From the NCBI GenBank assembly GCA_022376515.1, contig WTXI01000054.1, positions 154,923-218,922 of the forward strand: a stretch of 64,000 nt of DNA, in the 5' to 3' direction. Shown here in pieces: positions 37,745 through 49,272 of the stretch; the stretch's first letter is position 1; the number at the start of each line of letters is the position of its first letter. This DNA comes from Lactifluus volemus. Lineage: Eukaryota; Basidiomycota; Agaricomycetes; Russulales; Russulaceae. A program made the translations under genes and the position numbers. Below the pieces are notes generated by a model that worked only from the letters and a program-made list of their open reading frames with translations, made no database searches and was not told the DNA's origin.

Positions 37745-38742
37745 AGACTTGGCACCCCAAATAGTTAATGACAGACACACAGGTGAGTTCCTGTGAGGGA
37801 TAGACTTGACTGTGCGAACTCTCGGGTTTGTATCATGTGAGGTGGGTAATACAGGCCAGTGCACATGATGGTCAGAGTTACCATTCCCAAATAGGATAGA
37901 TGGTGGCAGATGGACAAAAGATAATCTGTAAGTTCAACTGCAGTGCGGGCACGAATGTATCAGAGTTAAAAGAGACCCATCTAACCCTAGTATGTGAAAA
38001 GGTTTATAACTCAGCGCGAGAAGATAAAACGCTATTATTTCGTAGCTAACCTGAAAAGGTTTATAACTAGAATACATTATGAGTCTAGAGCTACGAAGTA
38101 AAGAGTGAGAGAAAACTTACCTCAGCGCGAGAAGATAAAACGCTGAGGTTTGCTGCCGCTCTCGCGACAGGCTTAAATACACAGTATCGGCTATGGAGCC
38201 ATGTGAAAAATAAGACGTGCCCAGGTGCTCCCAAGTGGAGTAGAATCTACCAGAAAATGGTGAAGAGGGATAGAGGTAGACCAAGTAAGGTATGAAAGGG
38301 CAGAAAAAGGCTATAGTAGAAACGATCAGCTACGATGCGTCGATGGTCCGTGCGCAGCCACTTTAGGGCTGGTCAATGTCCATACTTCAACAGTATGTTT
38401 GTGCAAGGTTGAACTAAGGTTTGTGCAAAATGAAGGGAGAGAAATTAGACAATTCTTTACCCTCAATTTCATACAAGGTTCAAGGCATCTGTGAGCTTGT
38501 TTACAAAGGTGTAAACAGGCGAACAGATGTCTGATGGTGGCACGAGGGTACCTTAACCAAAGGTATGAAGAGGGGATGTACAAGAAAAAGAGAGGGAAAT
38601 TGAGTGTCAAGCAACAACTGTGATTCTGGACAAAGCTGAAGCTGGGGCTTTAGCTCATCTACAGGGCCCTATTTATGCATATAGAGGGCCAGTCAACTTT
38701 CCTACAAGGGAAACACGTAGTCAGAACTATTGACTAAGTATC

Positions 38743-38841
38743 TGAGTCAGTTATGATGACCCAAGAACTGACTCAGTACATCTGACTCAAGATCTGAGTC
38801 AGGAATGCTAACTCAAGAACTGAGTCATGATACCTGAGTCA
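38743..38841. promoter_or_regulatory. Six-site TGASTCA (Gcn4/AP-1-like) cluster
   Basis: TGAGTCA or TGACTCA at 38743, 38769, 38783, 38795, 38821 and 38835, all within 99 bp and upstream of a minus-strand TATA-like sequence. This is the consensus of fungal Gcn4/CPC1-type bZIP regulators. Confidence 0.55.
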
Positions 38842-38970
38842 AAAACACATCCAAAAGAGCGATGCACAGCCCCTAGAAGCCAAATAGGGGGCTGGCCCAG
38901 GAAAGGGGGATTATAAGTCGAAAATAGACAGAAAAATAGCAAAAATGGACAAGTTCACATAACTGTAACA

Positions 38971-39368
38971 CTGGAACATGTAAGAGAGCAGGGGCAATGA
39001 TCAATCAAAGCTGCTCAGAACATGTTGCAATGTTATGCCCAGAGAAAAAAGGGACAACATAACTACAGGCCTTTCCATGAAGGCGAGAAGGTCTGGCTAG
39101 AAGGGGCTAACCTAAAAATGACATACCCCACTGCCAAACTAAGCAATAAATGGCATGAACCCTTCCTTGTGACCAAGGTCATATCACCGGTGGTCTTTAA
39201 ACTCCAGCTCCCTGCCTTATGGAAAATACACAATGTCTTTCATGCCTCCCTTCTCTCACTTTATAAGGAGACAGAGGAACTTGGTGAGAACTTCAAGGAA
39301 CCCCCACCTGATCTGATTGAAGGTGAAACAGAGTATAAAGTGGATCAAATCCTCAACATGCGGTGGTC
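38971..39368 (+). pseudogene. Old chromovirus integrase C-terminus and chromodomain start
   Basis: An open run CYAQRKKGQHNYRPFHEGEKVWLEG, WHEPFLVTKVISPVVFKLQLPALWKIHNVFHASLL and DLIEGETEYKVDQILNMRWS. It shows that integrase end and chromodomain are one frame. It breaks at TGGTC, the duplication of the copia solo LTR. Confidence 0.87.
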
Positions 39369-39831
39369 TGCTGGGGAATCCCAAATTGGAGGGGAGAGGG
39401 GCTGGCAGCCAAGAACGGCATACAGTGTGCAAAGAGACCCTGAGATGGGACTGCCAACACCCATGGCTCCCCAAGGGCCTGCCAGCATGGACCATGCCTG
39501 CTCCTCATTGGGGTGGGTGCCCACAGCCGCTGTCACAATACCATTCATCGTCTACATATAAACCCCTTTTACCTTAGCATAGTTAGTTCACCCCGAGCAC
39601 ATGGTAGATGTCCCACCTCATGCACACTAAGATTGAGCGGCTGTCTTGGCACTAAATTCATTTAGTTCGTAGCACACACACTAGACTACATAAATACCAA
39701 AATACAAGACTGGGGGAAGCAAGATGCACTCTGCATCCTTTTTCTCGTGTGTGACCTTGTCCTTGCCTGCTTGTTCTGCTCCTGCGTGTGCAGTCATTTT
39801 TGCTGCATCTTCACCTTTGTTTTTGACACTA
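39369..39831 (+). repeat. Solo LTR of copia-3 family
   Basis: 463 bp, TGCTGGGGAATCCC...GACACTA, with TGGTC on both sides (39364-39368 and 39832-39836). It matches the LTR start after copia-3 at 56125. It ends TA rather than CA. Confidence 0.8.
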
Positions 39832-41204
39832 TGGTCTGGAGGACAGAACAATAGGAAGTGTCAATATAGGGTTTGATGAAAGGGCTACAGTGAGGTGCAT
39901 GACACCTGGGAACCAGAAGGGAATATATGTGCCCTGATTGCCTTAAGGAGTTCACCCAGAAGCATTCAAAGAAGGCATTCACAGAAGACATAAAAGCAAA
40001 GCCAAAGAGAAGGAGATCAGTTATCATCTGATCTGTCCACATCTCTTCTTCAATGCCTTCTTTCCCCAGTAACTTTTCCTCCCCCAACAACTCTTACTAC
40101 CATGCTGCTGTTAGCACCTACAGCCTTGAGAACAGAGACTTTCTTGTAGCAGTCGCCCAGGTTGATACCCAGGTCATCTACAACATCCTGATGGGCAGAG
40201 ACACATCCCCAGTATCTGAGGCCCCCTCCTCTCTGCGTTACATACCAGCTACACCCTCTGAGACTGCAGTGAACGATGACAATGACATTCAAGAAATACC
40301 ACATCTCCCACACTCCTCCTCTTGCCAGAGTCCTTACCCCCACACCAGAGAGATCCATCCACACCCCTGAAAGGTTTCACCACTATGAAGATGATAGCCC
40401 CCATGACTACTCCTTTATGGTAGTAGATAAGAAGAGTGGAGTGGAGGTGAAGATGGAGTTCATCAAATTCACCATGAGAGATGACTTCTATATTACCAGG
40501 TACACTAGAACTGGAGAAGGACCATTTGAGGCCCCCTTTGTGCTCAAAGTTATCCAGACAAGGAGATGGGTCATGATGACCTCATCTTATTTCACCCCAC
40601 TCATGTCTTTTGTCATACCATCAATGATGCACTCAGATAACTTGAGAACCCCAGACTAATTGCAGAGGTGCAGCGTTACTGGTGAATGGTGGAAGAGAAA
40701 GAACAACTGAAGCAGGAAGGGAGGAAACTGGGACAGAACCTTAGCACCCTCTGCAAGATGCACAAAGAAAGCATTTGCTGTCTTGGAACCACCAGAACCA
40801 CCACCAGACTCCTCCCTACATTGTCAGTGACAGAGCGGATCTATGAGGACCCCCACCTTATCACTTCAACTTCCCACTTTGTCACATGCTCCCCAATGAC
40901 AAAACCAAGCAACAGATAAGAGGGTCATTCATGCATATGTGGAGAAGCAGGAAGCAGTGAAGAGGAGTGCCCCTACTACACTACCAAGAAGCTGTACACT
41001 AGCACACATGACATGAAAGAGAAGAAAAAGGCCAAAGAATGGCAGCCACCTCACACCTGCTGTCTCCTCTGTCACAAGCTAGAGCACACCTCTTCACATT
41101 GCTAGACCCTGCACATCAACTGTCCTCACAAGGGTGGAGAATGCCTTATTGGTACAGGGCACAAGAACTACAAGAGCCACCGCTGCCCTGCTGCTTGGGC
41201 CAAG
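39832..41204 (+). pseudogene. Old chromovirus chromodomain end and zinc-knuckle extension
   Basis: Resumes WSGGQNNRKCQYR (chromodomain) and runs through the linker into FHHYEDDSPHDYSFMVVDKKSG...MEFIKFTMRDDFYITRYTRTGEG in a single frame (open 40276-40659). This proves that the C-terminal extension is fused to Pol. The knuckle (CCLLCHKLEHTSSHC) and the second cluster (CPHKGGECLIGTGHKNYKSHRC) remain recognisable before copia-2 cuts in at 41204. Confidence 0.8.
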
Positions 41205-41779
41205 TGTTGTAATATCAATTACAACAGTTACGATCTTGATTACAACTGTGTCACCAAGCCTATCAATCAACCGTGACACGAACCACGAGAACAATGCATC
41301 AATTGTGTGAATTTACAATTGGGGCATGTTTTGTTTCAATCTCATTGTGTGGATTCTCTGATCAGTCTATTAATTTTCCAGAGCTCATTTTTGTATGATA
41401 CAAGCAAGCACATGTATTATAGTATTGCTCATCACTCTCCACTTTTTGACACTTATTGTCATTTCCTTTCGAAAATGAGCACAGCCACACATATTACCCT
41501 CAATAGGGTATTTTCCTCTTTTCTTGTGATATAAAATTCTCCACTTGATTTCTTGAGTGCTTTTTGCACCTTGCTCATTTCAAGCTTGTAATTATGTCTA
41601 TCTGCTTTCTCCTCTTCAAAATAGTACAAAATAAAGTAGCTAACTTGTATTAAATATGAGCCAAAGTGCTCTAGTTGAATGTATTGAATCTGACCCCCTC
41701 ATTCCCTCATTTGTCATCCTCACATTTGCCCTGCTTCCCCATCACGTATAATCATCCTCTCAACCCATAACCAATTTCA
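41205..41779 (+). repeat. copia-2 5' LTR
   Basis: TGTTGTAATATC...CCAATTTCA. The left edge is the exact point where homology to the chromovirus stops. The right edge touches the primer-binding site. There is no second copy to confirm it. Confidence 0.6.
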
Positions 41780-41791
41780 GGTTATGGGCCC
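41780..41791 (+). other. copia-2 primer-binding site, half initiator tRNA-Met
   Basis: GGTTATGGGCCC directly after the LTR, identical to the site of copia-1 and complementary to the anticodon arm of initiator tRNA-Met. Confidence 0.72.
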
Positions 41792-41847
41792 TAACGTTGC
41801 TTTACTCTAAATCATCTTTGCTATTCATTTAATACTACAATATTAAC

Positions 41848-43161
41848 ATGGGCAATGACATGAAGCTGAGCATCACCAAGTTGGCAGGTGATGGATCCAA
41901 TTGGGTCACTTATTGAGATCATATGACCTGGGCAATTGACTTGCATGGATGGCACAACCACCTACTTCACAACTCCATTACCCCCATGTACCAGAATGCT
42001 AGAATGATCAGCAGCCTCAATCCCACTGCACGATGGCAACTTAACAAAGCTGCAGTGAAGCAACTCATTGCCACGTCAGTACCTGACACCACCTTCAATC
42101 AAATCAAGATGCAGACAAATGCCAAAGATATCTGAAGTGAGCTGTAAAAGCTTTTCGAGGCCTATACAAAAGTGCTTCTCACAGAACTAAGAAGGAAGAT
42201 CCACAGTATCTGATGTGAGGAAGATAAAAATATACACTCACATTTCAATTGGCTGGCCACCTTGCACCAGCAACTTACCTCGATGGGAAAGTCAATCACA
42301 GACGAGAAGTATGCCTCCATTCTGTTGGGATTGCTTCCTGATTCGTACAAGAGCATGATAAATGCCATCACTGCTGCCACAGATATCAGCAGCAATGATG
42401 TTACTGTAGCGACAGTAATGAGACTGGCTCAAGATGAGCATAATAGACGAATAATGAAGAGGGGCAATGACCCCATTGATGAATCCTTCACAGTATTGGC
42501 CCAGAAACCAAAGAGTAAGAAATGCAACATTGAATGCTTTAATTGCAAGAAACACAGCCATATCAAGGCTGATTGCTGGGCCAAAGGTGAAGGAAAGGAG
42601 GGCCAAGGGCCCAGGAATCGCAGCTCGAATGCTAGCATCACCACAGCTGAAGAACAATTGCAAGACTTCAAAGCTTGGGTGACAGTGGACGATAATAATA
42701 ACTTGACAGTCATTGATCTGGGGGATGAAATCGAAGCTGCTGATATGGAGGATAAAATTGAATATGTCTGGACTGTATTTGAAGAAGAAGAAGATGAGCC
42801 GATGGCTATGCTCATTGATTCATGCACCCCAATCAAAACTGAGCTCTATGACTCTAGAGCTTCAAGACATATGTCTCCCTTCAGAGACAAGTTTATCTCT
42901 TATCACTCTATCGAACTGTGTGCTATAAAAACCACTGATAAACATCTGTTCTATGCCATAGGAGTGGGGGACTTACAAGTAGATGTGCCAAATGGTGTGA
43001 CAACTTCATCTGTGCTGCTAAGAGACACCCTCTATGCATCTGATATTGGGGTAACCATTGTATCAGTAAGTCAGATTGGAGAAGCTGGAAACACTGCATC
43101 TTTTGCAGGTAATTTTTGTGAAATCAAAACCAGAAGGGGGACATTATTGGGTGCATACTGA
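41848..43161 (+). pseudogene. copia-2 Gag and protease
   Basis: Starts MGNDMKLSITKLAGDGSNW, with the capsid pattern LLGLLPDSYKSMINAI and a zinc knuckle CFNCKKHSHIKADCW. The protease is at LYDSRASRHMSPFRDKF, where the usual DSGA is DSRA. At least three stops lie before 42262. The longest open part is 42262-43161. Confidence 0.82.
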
Positions 43162-43199
43162 AGAATGTGAATGGGCTGTATTGAGTCCAGCATGATGAG

Positions 43200-43870
43200 T
43201 TGAACACAGCTGAGGTGCTCAAAAGGGTAACTTTTCCCATGCTCCATAGGCAATTGGGGCACACATCAGTGGACTCCATCCATTCGCTCATCTGTCACCA
43301 TGCTGTCAAGGGTGTGGAATTAATTGAAGATTCCTCCCCCTTCTACTGTGAGTCATGTGAGCATGCCAAGATAACTCACAAACCCATCAAGAGCAAATGG
43401 ACAGGGGGACAAGCTAGTGCTTTCAGTGAGGAGATACACTCTGATCTCTGGGGGCCCTCTAGAATGACCACTCTCTCACGATGCCCATACTATGTCACTT
43501 TTATGGATAACTTCTTGCGATTCACCACTATTGAGACACTTAAGAAGAAGAGTGATACGCTCGCGGCTTACAAGGCCTATGCAAACTGGGTACAGATGCA
43601 GCACAGCATTGCAATTAAACAACTATGATCTAACTGCAGTGGTGAATTCACCAGAAATGAATTCACCAAGTTCCTGCAAGAACAAGGGACTGAATGATGA
43701 CTTACAACACATGATACTCCACAACATAATAGAGTAGCAGAGGCATTGAACAGGAGACTCATGGAAAGGGTACATGCTATGCTCCACCAGTCAGGTCTCC
43801 CTGAATATCTTTGGGAAGAAGCTGTTCAGCATGCTGTATGGCTTAAAAACAGGAGCTTAACCTGCATATC
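43200..43870 (+). pseudogene. copia-2 pre-integrase and integrase
   Basis: Zinc site HRQLGHTS...CESCEHAK, core EIHSDLWGPS, then after stops PQHNRVAEALNRRLMERVHAMLHQSGLPEYLWEEAV. It stops at WLKNRSLTCISG. Confidence 0.8.
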
Positions 43871-45253
43871 TGGTGATTAGGGAAGACTGAGACCAGCTCA
43901 AACCCCAGTTCACAACCCAGTGGAACTAGCAGCAGCTAGTATGATCTGTCATAGCTAATATACTTCTATATAGCTTATGCTACTCATTTTTCCTGTCACA
44001 TTAACTAGACACCGCTAAACCAGCTTACTATTTAATATACTTTAGTGCAGTTATAGCTAAAAGCTGTCTAGCAGCCAGTTTGACTATGGGCAATCAAAAT
44101 GGTAGCAACACAACTCAGAGTTATGGTGGCAACAACCATGATGCATGCAGTAGCAACTTGAATGGGGGCATCAGCAATGGAGATAAAAGCAACAATTATG
44201 ATGGGATTGTAGATGAACTGGCCATTCTTGCTCACACAGATTTGGCCAAAACAATCTGTAAGTACTTTATGTTCTTCTTATTACATGTTAAACCATGGAC
44301 ATTTCCAGGTCATAAACAGCTGTCTAGTGTGCTTGTGGTTGAGATCAGCCAACCTGATTTGATTTAACTAATTCAGACATTTTTATATGATCAGCTGTCT
44401 ACTAAATCTGACTCCTCTATATATAATTTTATTCTAGAAGCTCATGGCAAGATTTCAGTCTTTTCAGATGCCATCTCAACCTTTCATGCACCAAGTGACC
44501 TTAGCAGCATTAGTGACATGCAATCAGAACACATTTGAGTCACCCCAAGTTGATAAAATGATACACCTCATTATGACTGCATTACCCAGATAGTGAAGGA
44601 TTGTGTGGTCTTGAAGTTGCCTATGTTTGCTTTTTTTTCTTATTCAAATTTCACCACATAACATACCCCTGTGCTCTGGTTCACTGAATGTCTCACATTG
44701 GTGATGGACCCAATGAGGAGACTGAAATGTGGGTCATTGAACCTGACTTTAATGCTGATGGGTCTCAATTCATTTCTGTTATTCATCTTAACACAATACT
44801 TCAAGTGGCTCACTTGATTCCAGTATACAGTAAAGAGTTTATATTAATGAAACTTTTCTTCTGTGATTTGTTAGATAAATTTTCCTTGTTTTATGTTAAC
44901 AGATTCATAGATTGTCATGCTTTTGAGATCGCTTTTTAGGTGTTTGTTACATTGCTTAAACTTCTTACCATCTCTTTAGAATTCATTTGTTTACTTAGAC
45001 AACATTTTTTTAATTACCATTCATTAGTGGCTGATTGTTGTACTTAGATGACATTTTTTTTAATTACCATTCATTAGCAGCTGATTTTCATACTTAGACT
45101 ATTTCTAGTTGCTTAACCTCAGAATTTCTAATAAGTTCAAGATCACACTAATCAGTTCAATTTACTTGTAATCATGTTAAGGATGGGTTACAGACAGTTA
45201 AGGATATTTAAGCAGGGTTAATCACATCTAAGTGATTTTGAGTTTTCCTGATG
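43870..45253 (+). mobile_element. Plavaka-like DNA transposon fragment, right end intact
   Basis: The right end GAGTTTTCCTGATG (to 45253) belongs to the CATCAG family and is preceded by TTAAG motifs. The left end near 43870 (ATTAGGGAAGACTGAGA) is only a degraded match. It carries the 3' part of a transposase-type gene and is the only CATCAG element here with recognisable coding. Confidence 0.6.
44080..44939 (+). pseudogene. C-terminal part of Plavaka-type transposase protein, with introns
   Basis: Exon pieces: VDELAILAHTDLAKTI, an intron beginning GTAAGTACTT and ending TTTCCAG, then (after TTCTAG) HGKISVFSDAISTFHAPSDLSSISDM, and a last part EMWVIEPDFNADGSQF, IHLNTILQVAHLIPVY, FSLFYVNRFIDCHAFEIAF ending at a stop. 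This order (A-x-FYAPSDLSG, then HLIPVYG, then YVNKY-x-DHHAFE) is what I recall from the C-termini of Plavaka-type ORFs in Agaricomycetes. One or more stops interrupt it. Confidence 0.55.
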
Positions 45254-45264
45254 TTGCCTTTACC

Positions 45265-45614
45265 TGTTATGGAATGCAGGACATATTGTACTCTATACTT
45301 TCATAACTGCTTACTTGCCAGAATGACATCCCTTTCACATGCTTCCCTTATTGTGCTGACTAATCTATTGTCTCACTGTTCTATTGTTTGTCTCATTTGG
45401 TCTAGTGTTGTTGTTTCAAGTACTATTGTTCTCTGTTTCTTTTTGTCTTGACTATACACTTATTGTTCTATCCTGGTTTAGTATAACAATTAGCATAACT
45501 TGAGCTAGTGGGCCATTACTTCGTATGGCATGTCCGAGTTCTCCCATGTTGTAGATGTGCATATAAGTACAATCCTCTGCTCACATTGTGGAATAAATGC
45601 AAGTTTATGTAACA
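45265..45614 (+). repeat. LTR fragment, family TGTTACRGAATGCAGG
   Basis: TGTTATGGAATGCAGGACAT matches 58270 onward until about 45505. The remainder, ending TATGTAACA, diverges. No clear duplication. Confidence 0.55.
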
Positions 45615-45824
45615 TAATGAAAACTACATTAAAACTATTTTGCACACCATTATGATAATAGTATCAAACAGTAAAACTTTATGCAATGTCTATGACTAGT
45701 GACCACAAAAGTTGAAATATAAATCACATTATACTATGTAGTCCAGCAAGCCACCCATATGAATGACCACCACCTTTCCACCCACTGCATCTTGATCATC
45801 TCAACCCAACCAACCATCTGTTTA

Positions 45825-46270
45825 TCAGCAAAATGTCTGAGCAGCTTAAAGTCACTTAAAAAATTTTACTTAAAATGTGCTTAAAATATGCTTAAAATGT
45901 ACTTAAAATTGCTTACAATTGCTTTTTAAGTAGTTTTAAGTACCTTAAGACAATTAAGTCATTTAAGCACAATTAAGCAAAGTTAAGTGATGCCCATTTT
46001 TTAAGCAAAGTGGTCACATGATTTTTAACCAACTGCTTAAGTGTCATATCTGTGTACTTAATTGCACTTAAAACATCTTGTTGACTGCTTACTGCACTTA
46101 CCAGTTGCTTGATTATTAGGTGTTGCTTAATTGCCACTTAAAACTACTTAAAACAATTGGTTCACTGGTTACTAGTTATTGTGTTTGCTTATTTGTTACT
46201 TAAACATGTACAGCTGCTTAAATTCACTTAAAGTTGCTTAAAGTTGCTTAATTATCACATGATTAGCTAA
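45825..46270. repeat. TTAAG-rich end of a further CATCAG-type element
   Basis: TATCAGCAAAATGTC, a CATCAG end with one change, opens about 430 bp with dozens of CTTAA/TTAAG motifs. Its other end is not identified. The stretch 45615-45824 holds nothing I recognise. Confidence 0.5.
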
Positions 46271-46419
46271 GCCTACTGAAAAATTTGTGAAGTCATGAAG
46301 ATTTTGCCAAAGTCATGAAACTAGAAAATGCCAACGCTGTTAGCCTTCACCTTGCTTGTGGGTGGTACTGCACCCACCTCAGCTCAACAGACAATCAGCT
46401 TACAGTTTAATATGACAAA

Positions 46420-47527
46420 GTTGTGATCACTAGTACAGTCTGTTGCTCTCTTGTCTATGCTCCCACACATTTAATTTCAAGATGGTCTTATTTCCGCACC
46501 CTTAAGATGTTGTCATTTCCATATAAAGTTGCATGTTCCATTAGCAGCCTGACTGTGGTGCAGAAAATGGTGTGGGGTGACTTAGTGATGTCTAGCATGA
46601 AGTCTGGGGGTCTGTTTGATGAGGGGTAGATGAGGGCCCTGTAAACAGGGGCATGACAGGGGCTGTCCCACCAAATCTCTTTCCACTCCGAGAGGGCTCT
46701 GTAGTGTGCTATATCTTAGAGGGCAAGAATTGAGGGTGTGGTGACAATGACTTTACAGGTCGCTGTCACAGCCATGATGGTGATTTCCTGGAGCCATTTA
46801 AGGGGTTGAAAAGATGCGGTGCTCAGAATCCACTGGATGAAGATTGTGAGGTCAGGTTGAGTGAGAGTGGATGTAATAGATTCACAGATGGCTTAGCATG
46901 TAGCAGTGTTGTCATGGCGTTCAGTAATCTGGCAGTAAAGAAGGACCATGGAGTCAGTAGTGTATATTATACTGTAACAGAGGGGGAAGGGGTGATAAGG
47001 ATTAGCTCATTGGCTAGAGCTGATGCCAGGGCCAGGGCCTGGAAGGCTGCATCTCATTTTGACGTGTTGTGGCCAAGGATGGCAGAGCGGTGTGTGATTT
47101 CCTGACCCTCATAGAAGGCAATGCAGGTGCTTGTCCATAAAGGTTCGAGTTGAGTGGGGTTAGGGCTGAGCACTCTGCAGAAAATGGTGAAGCCCTTTCT
47201 GTTGCAGTGTGACTTGGCTATCGTGCTGATGCATGATTTCTGGTCTGCAGTGAGACCTGGATCTTGGGCAATCATTAGCTGGTTGGAGTGGGGCACGCAG
47301 TAGCACCATGGGGCTTTGTTGAGTGTGGGTGGGCAGCGGCTGTCTGCTGGGACACACCTGCTTAGCCTGCGGATACACATATTCACTGGTCAGGTAGGCA
47401 TTGGGTAAGGGAGGGGAATGCCACTCCCTTGATCTAAGCACCATGTGGGGCTGAGCCTCTAGAGGACCAGGGAGATGTTTGGGAGAGAGAGAAGTCTGAT
47501 GGCCACTTGAGTGGCTATTTTCTCAAG
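46420..47527 (-). pseudogene. LINE C-terminal region (RNase H position)
   Basis: Heavily broken. The open pieces 47386-47054 and others in shifting frames show ALILAHNTSK-like and EIWWDSPCHAPVYRAL strings. RNase H catalytic residues cannot be placed with confidence. Confidence 0.4.
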
Positions 47528-47881
47528 TCAGACCTGTATGGGGAGAACGGCAGTAAGCTGGTGAAGGGGTTCACGTGGGGTGCTGCAGAAAGTGCCTGTG
47601 ATGGTGCACACTACCATGTTTTGGACCACCTGTAGTGATTTGATGTGGCATTTTTGGTTGCGAAACCAGATGGGGGCACCATACATCAGAACTGGGAGGC
47701 AGATGGCATTGTATGCCAAGCACCAGTTGCTGTGGCTCAATCTCCTTACTGAGTTCCCTAGGAGCTGAATGGCTTTGAGGGTGCTTTTGGTCCTGAAGGT
47801 CATCACTTCTACATGTTTATCCCAGGCTAACTTGTGGTCGAAGTAGAGCCCAAGGTAGTGGACATGATCCACTGCCTTCAC
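47528..47881 (-). CDS. LINE reverse transcriptase thumb region
   Basis: VHYLGLYFDHKLAWDKHVEVM, then KSTLKAIQLLGNSVRRLSHSNW, AICLPVLMYGAPIWFRNQKCHIKSLQVVQN and STPREPLHQLTAVLPI: the usual region downstream of the active site in fungal LINEs of this kind. Confidence 0.8.
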   Translation of the reverse strand: MKAVDHVHYLGLYFDHKLAWDKHVEVMTFRTKSTLKAIQLLGNSVRRLSHSNWCLAYNAICLPVLMYGAPIWFRNQKCHIKSLQVVQNMVVCTITGTFCSTPREPLHQLTAVLPIQV

Positions 47882-47895
47882 CTGGTAGTAGGTTG

Positions 47896-48501
47896 TGTTA
47901 AGGTTTCAAGTGGGACCTTTGTACGAAGTGTACAATCGTTCGTGAAATCAAGAGCAAGACTTGCAAGACATGCAAGTCTAGATCAAAGGTTTGATAAAAG
48001 ACGAGACTTAGTAAATGACTAAGTCAAGAGCGTTTCAGAGGTCAAGGGCTTTGGGCTCAGGGGTAAGACCAAAGTGTCGAGAAGTCGAAGAGCATGATGT
48101 CAAGAGGGTTCTCTCAGGTCTGATGCTTCTAGGCAAGCAAGGTTCTAATAGATAGAAGACTTGGATTGCGAAACAAAACTGAGACTTAAGGTCTCTAGGG
48201 CAGAAAGTACAGGGTTTATATAGAGGAGAACGAGGCTATGTACACAGCCGTAGGGGCTGTAACCTTCGTACAGCTTTCAGGGTTTGAAACATGTTTCAGG
48301 AATCAGCGAGTCATCCTGTGCATGTGACTGTTACTTGCGGCTGTACAGTGCTGTGCGAGGCTGTATTGTGAGAGAAATAAGTAAGCGATCTGAAACAAAG
48401 CAATCGGCAGTCCGTTCACATAAGCAAGGGAGTCAGCAGAAATGAGTCATCAGTCCGAAAATGTATAGTATGGGTCAGCAAACACGTGTCAGTCCATAAC
48501 A
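47896..48501 (-). repeat. Solo LTR, TGTTATGGACTGAC family, copy 2
   Basis: 606 bp; on the minus strand TGTTATGGACTGACACG to CCTTAACA. The 5-bp duplication GGTTG lies at 47891-47895 and 48502-48506 and splits the LINE reverse transcriptase. CpG is better kept here than in the copy at 37214. Confidence 0.88.
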
Positions 48502-48506
48502 GGTTG

Positions 48507-49254
48507 AGTACTTCCAGTCAGAGAGGGTAAGGGAGGTGGGGTGGGGCCCATGAATGTGCAGTCTTAGGTGTCTGTGGGAGAAGAACAGAACTTCTGTTTT
48601 CTCTGGTTCCAGGGCCAGCCCTGCACACCAGCACCAATTGTGGCACTCTGTATAGTATTTGCAGAGCTTGGAGGCAAGAATGCCATACGATGGAGCATGG
48701 GCAAAGATGTTACTATCGTCAATGTACATCATGAAAGAGGCACTGTCCCATGACTTAGCTAAGTGGAGCAGGGGGAATGTGTAGATAATCAACAGCACTG
48801 GGGAGATAGGGGAGCCCTGGGGGGTCCCCATCTCCAGGTCGATGCTATGTGAGGTGAACTCATTAAAGTGAAGGCAGACAGACCTGTCTGAGAGAAAGGA
48901 GAAGATCCACCTGTGGATCTCTGGGGGGAAGCCCAGGGCACAAATGAGGGAGGTTAGATGGGTGTGGTTGACATTGTCAAAGAACCCTTGGATGTCAAAG
49001 AGTAGTGTGCCACAGACACTGCTGAATGAGTGGGCAGTTTCAATGTCGTTAGTAAGACATAGGCCAGTGTCTATAGTGGATGAGAAAGAGTGGGCACCAA
49101 ATTGGGTAGTGGGAATAAGGTTGAGAGACGTGATGTCATGAATGATCCACTTGGCCACCACCTTCTCCAGAAGCTTACCAAGGCATTCGAGGAGAGCAAT
49201 GGGGCGGTACACTTTTGGGAGGCTGTAGTCATCTTTGTTTGGCTTTGGGACCAC
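48507..49254 (-). CDS. LINE reverse transcriptase
   Basis: Motifs in order: KPNKDDYSLPKVYRPIALLECLGKLLEKV, FGAHSFSSTID, LLFDIQGFFDNVNH (first Asp), MGTPQGSPISPVL and the active site MMYIDDSNIF. The reading enters solo-LTR sequence at 48506. The protein resumes at 47890 with KAVDHVHYLGLYFDHKL. Confidence 0.87.
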
Positions 49255-49272
49255 TGCAATGGTGGCCTTCCT

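Larger units (their letters stand above)
37134..38970 (-). repeat. Long LTR, probably solo, split by a smaller solo LTR
   Basis: Ends TGTCACAG and CTGTAACA, duplication CTGAA/CTGGA (37129-37133 and 38971-38975). Net length about 1.3 kb, no protein. On the minus strand a cluster of TGASTCA sites, then a TATA-like CATAAATAGGG (38680-38670), gives a promoter layout, so I read it as a minus-strand LTR. It also holds a duplicated box CTCAGCGCGAGAAGATAAAA (38012 and 38122). Confidence 0.6.
18366..41204 (+). mobile_element. Old Ty3/gypsy chromovirus, shredded by nested insertions
   Basis: Plus-strand segments read in order as 5' LTR (18366-21094), primer site and gag start (21096-21355), protease/reverse transcriptase/RNase H (28988-30375 and 32312-32598), integrase (34701-35561, 37040-37133), integrase end and chromodomain (38971-39368, 39837 on) and the post-chromodomain knuckle region (to 41204). 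Every gap is filled by a later insertion. It is the same family as the minus-strand copy at 21356-28987 but carries many stops and very few CpG. The middle of gag is missing, and the 3' end is cut by copia-2. Confidence 0.88.
41205..43870 (+). mobile_element. Ty1/copia element copia-2, 5' part
   Basis: 5' LTR, primer site, gag, protease and integrase, then lost next to a Plavaka-like fragment. It has many stops and little CpG, so it is old. It inserted after GGGCCAAG in the old chromovirus. No 3' LTR was found. Confidence 0.8.
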
